DNA from: Syntrophomonadaceae bacterium
GTDB taxonomy: Bacteria; Bacillota; Syntrophomonadia; Syntrophomonadales; Syntrophomonadaceae
Assembly (NCBI GenBank): GCA_030526885.1
Contig: JAUNBV010000112.1
Coordinates: 1 to 6,233, forward strand
Reading direction: 5' to 3'
Length of the DNA stretch: 6,233 nt
The translations under genes were made by a program, and so were the position numbers. Positions 5,501 to 6,233 of this stretch are shown here, one piece after another; positions within the stretch are counted from its first letter, which is position 1; every line of letters begins with the position of its first letter. The notes under the pieces were generated by a model. It made no database searches and was not told the origin of the DNA. It worked only from the letters and a program-made list of their open reading frames with translations.

Positions 5501-6233
5501 TACTACCCCCACGCTGGCGGTGACTTATTATGACACTGACGGCACCACATTAATTGGAGCGGATACCTACGTGGAAGGCGATGCGCAGGTGAATGAAGAG
5601 TTGCTGAACCCAAATAAATCCGGTTACACCTTCGATGGCTGGAGCTTTACCGATGCCAACGACGCACCGATTGCCGGTGTGAATGGCACTTACAAAGAGT
5701 TGACCGCCGGGCTGTGGAACGTTCTGATGCCCGCAACAAGTAGCGGTAATCGGACCGTCAACGCCGTAGCCCAGTTCACGCGCATCAGCACCGGCGGCGG
5801 GGGCGGCGGGGGTGGCGCGCCCACCTATACCATTACCGCGGCGGCGGCTGACAACGGCTCTATCTCCCTGAGCAAGAGCAGCGCGGCTTCGGGTACGGCC
5901 ATCACCGTCACGCTGAAGCCCGACGCCGGTTATGAAGCTGGTACCGTCGCCGTAAAAGACGCCAAGGACAACGCCGTATCAGTGACGAAAAACGATGACG
6001 GCGCCTATACCTTTACCATGCCCGCCGCCAACGTGACGGTGACCGCTACCTTTGTAGCCGCCACGGAGACCCCGGCGGACGGCTGGGTGAATCCTTTCAC
6101 CGATGTGAACACCGGCGACTGGTTCTATGGCGCGGTGCAATACGTGAACGAGAACGGCCTGATGCAGGGCACCGACGCAACCACTTTTGAACCCTACACC
6201 ACTATGAGCCGCGCCATGCTGGTAACGGTACTG
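2523..6233 (+). CDS. Large secreted SLH-domain surface protein, 3' end outside window
   Basis: My translation stays open for 1237 codons from ATG 2523 to the window edge. GGAGG (2511-2515) is 7 bp upstream. Residues 1-30 are a signal peptide (MKTKT, a hydrophobic core, AQA cleavage site). Residues 47-280 resemble GLUG-type surface modules (YTLNDAADLLGF, WLPIGG, GTFDGNEHRLTNL, VGALF) and hold six Cys by residue 296 (119, 200, 213, 218, 255, 296). Residues 372-733 look like a right-handed beta-helix: a SITKSG-PTLAEAVAAAKANDTIKLLKDV entry, then repeated ISGGTITG/ITGGTVS/ITGGYF turns. Residues 734-762 are a Pro/Val linker. Residues 763-998 are a beta-rich stalk of unknown type ending ITIPLPAGF...VTKGFSDFTL. 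Residues 998-1086 are an InlB/Listeria-Bacteroides repeat (GYTFDGW). Eight glycines (1091-1098) follow, then a divergent InlB-like domain (1101-1177). An SLH repeat (about 1191-1237; FTDV...DWFYGAVQYVNENGL...FEPYTTMSRAML) is cut by the edge. The SLH end should anchor the protein to cell-wall secondary polymer; the beta-helix suggests adhesion or glycan contact (inference). Confidence 0.9.
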   Translation, partial: MKTKTLFTYTLALCMALCLALFLLPAAAQAADEADYTWYGEGSATEYTLNDAADLLGFANIVSGRESKAADDFKNKTVTLGDDIELPDNWLPIGGAIVTSEVSGGTYGKIDLSSSEPFCGTFDGNEHRLTNLALSNDDVVGSSPIVGALFSTLEGAVIRDLIIEDVSLTDSSNTLYMTAVAGQASDTLFYNVDISGSIECFRPSGIVTAAQDCSFDGCDVTVDMNAAVGTNKGIVIGGLAQQIVGVGEKTVFYNCTYTGTITVDGSNASYLWAGGMFGGTSYSKPTFYFPVILDNCRADITWDVSNRPSVYVYSEGRSADTTSQSTKSNFFEGLLGRTHIDLAVTVIEMDGDVWISVGGRAEQGEQAFAKPVASITKSGKNAYYPTLAEAVAAAKANDTIKLLKDVTFTETLEIKDGKDFTLNLNNHDITTSHTDDYTVFPLLKIQNAKVNVTGVGTIAPGGTYFKHNSQGIQLLGSEQENAANYTVLTVGKDVKIGGYAHAVQIQQTKNKAYGVVVNIYGTLDATYDTTGKTYLDNYGTVGITTNGKINATTGNVPKINVFEGAKVNSIYAAGYAEWNISGGTITGDDSGIGIKAGKLKITGGTVSCTGRDTAPTSGYSNGIEASGAAIQIESNSDYAGKIEIDIANATITSANGYSIYEYLGKGTATAVERINITSGKFKGGILISEQLGTKKVITITGGYFTTNPSAYVPSTHQAGTSDLTGYSYMVQKFVPVVVDIPEEIKPVPPVVPEPVVEDLPEGHDTDLADNAATAAKETTIAPDSADDLSGLAVSDVITTPADPAQPADTKIKISEGEHKLIAEVLTEAVDKVKNLPGINNTSLNATDLTIVVQPSLEIKVTGATAADSGTGAAATLTLDITPMSQILVTTKAVAETENIVGNASGATNANAVKVGEPQPIKADIWPPITITIPLPAGFVNSTGDSLLIKHDKGGGEVYYYTATLRVDNTKNPAQYYATFTVTKGFSDFTLMATTTPTLAVTYYDTDGTTLIGADTYVEGDAQVNEELLNPNKSGYTFDGWSFTDANDAPIAGVNGTYKELTAGLWNVLMPATSSGNRTVNAVAQFTRISTGGGGGGGGAPTYTITAAAADNGSISLSKSSAASGTAITVTLKPDAGYEAGTVAVKDAKDNAVSVTKNDDGAYTFTMPAANVTVTATFVAATETPADGWVNPFTDVNTGDWFYGAVQYVNENGLMQGTDATTFEPYTTMSRAMLVTVL

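Noticed and set aside
1..6233. CRISPR array, tRNA or rRNA genes
   Set aside because: No regularly spaced direct repeats, no tRNA cloverleaf with a CCA-end or T-loop signature, and no rRNA segments were seen on either strand.

Overview
The window looks like the chromosome of a Gram-positive-type bacterium of the Bacillota, probably a clostridial or related anaerobe. The reasons are strong Shine-Dalgarno sites (AGGAGG, GGAGG), several intrinsic terminators, and a large secreted protein that ends in an S-layer homology (SLH) repeat preceded by InlB/Listeria-Bacteroides type repeats. The species cannot be named from the sequence. All genes I accept are on the + strand; the long minus-strand frames are shadows.

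Layout. (1) 3-452: the C-terminal third of a thiolase (acetyl-CoA acetyltransferase family), cut by the window edge and closed by a strong terminator at 484-513. (2) 514-877: a gene-free stretch that changes abruptly from AT-rich to GC-rich at about 650. It holds a hairpin, a possible promoter (615-643), a 9-G tract and a 38-bp imperfect dyad (762-799). (3) 878-1501: a small serine recombinase of the resolvase/invertase type. It lies inside a GC-rich island (about 651-1613) whose two flanks carry imperfect inverted repeats, so it may be a small mobile or invertible unit. (4) 1502-2058: gene-free but dense in signals. There is a near-consensus sigma-A promoter (1704-1732), a hairpin and intrinsic terminator that would give an RNA of about 90 nt, two near-identical 18-bp palindromes (1765-1782 and 1859-1876) bracketing that terminator, a foldable leader (1870-1983), and a second terminator-like hairpin (1989-2035) only 23 bp before the next start codon. 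(5) 2059-2424: a divergent HU/IHF-family DNA-binding protein with an altered DNA-binding arm and an extra C-terminal tail. (6) 2523-6233: the start of a secreted SLH surface protein. It has at least 1237 residues without a stop and runs off the window.

How the parts may work together (inference). The recombinase, the stacked terminators and palindromes, the nucleoid-type protein and the surface protein are co-oriented. This suggests a surface-antigen locus whose expression is conditional. It could be controlled by attenuation, by a regulator bound at the paired palindromes, or by site-specific recombination at the palindromes. The sequence supports the presence of the signals but does not prove which mechanism acts. 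The thiolase is a separate metabolic transcription unit.
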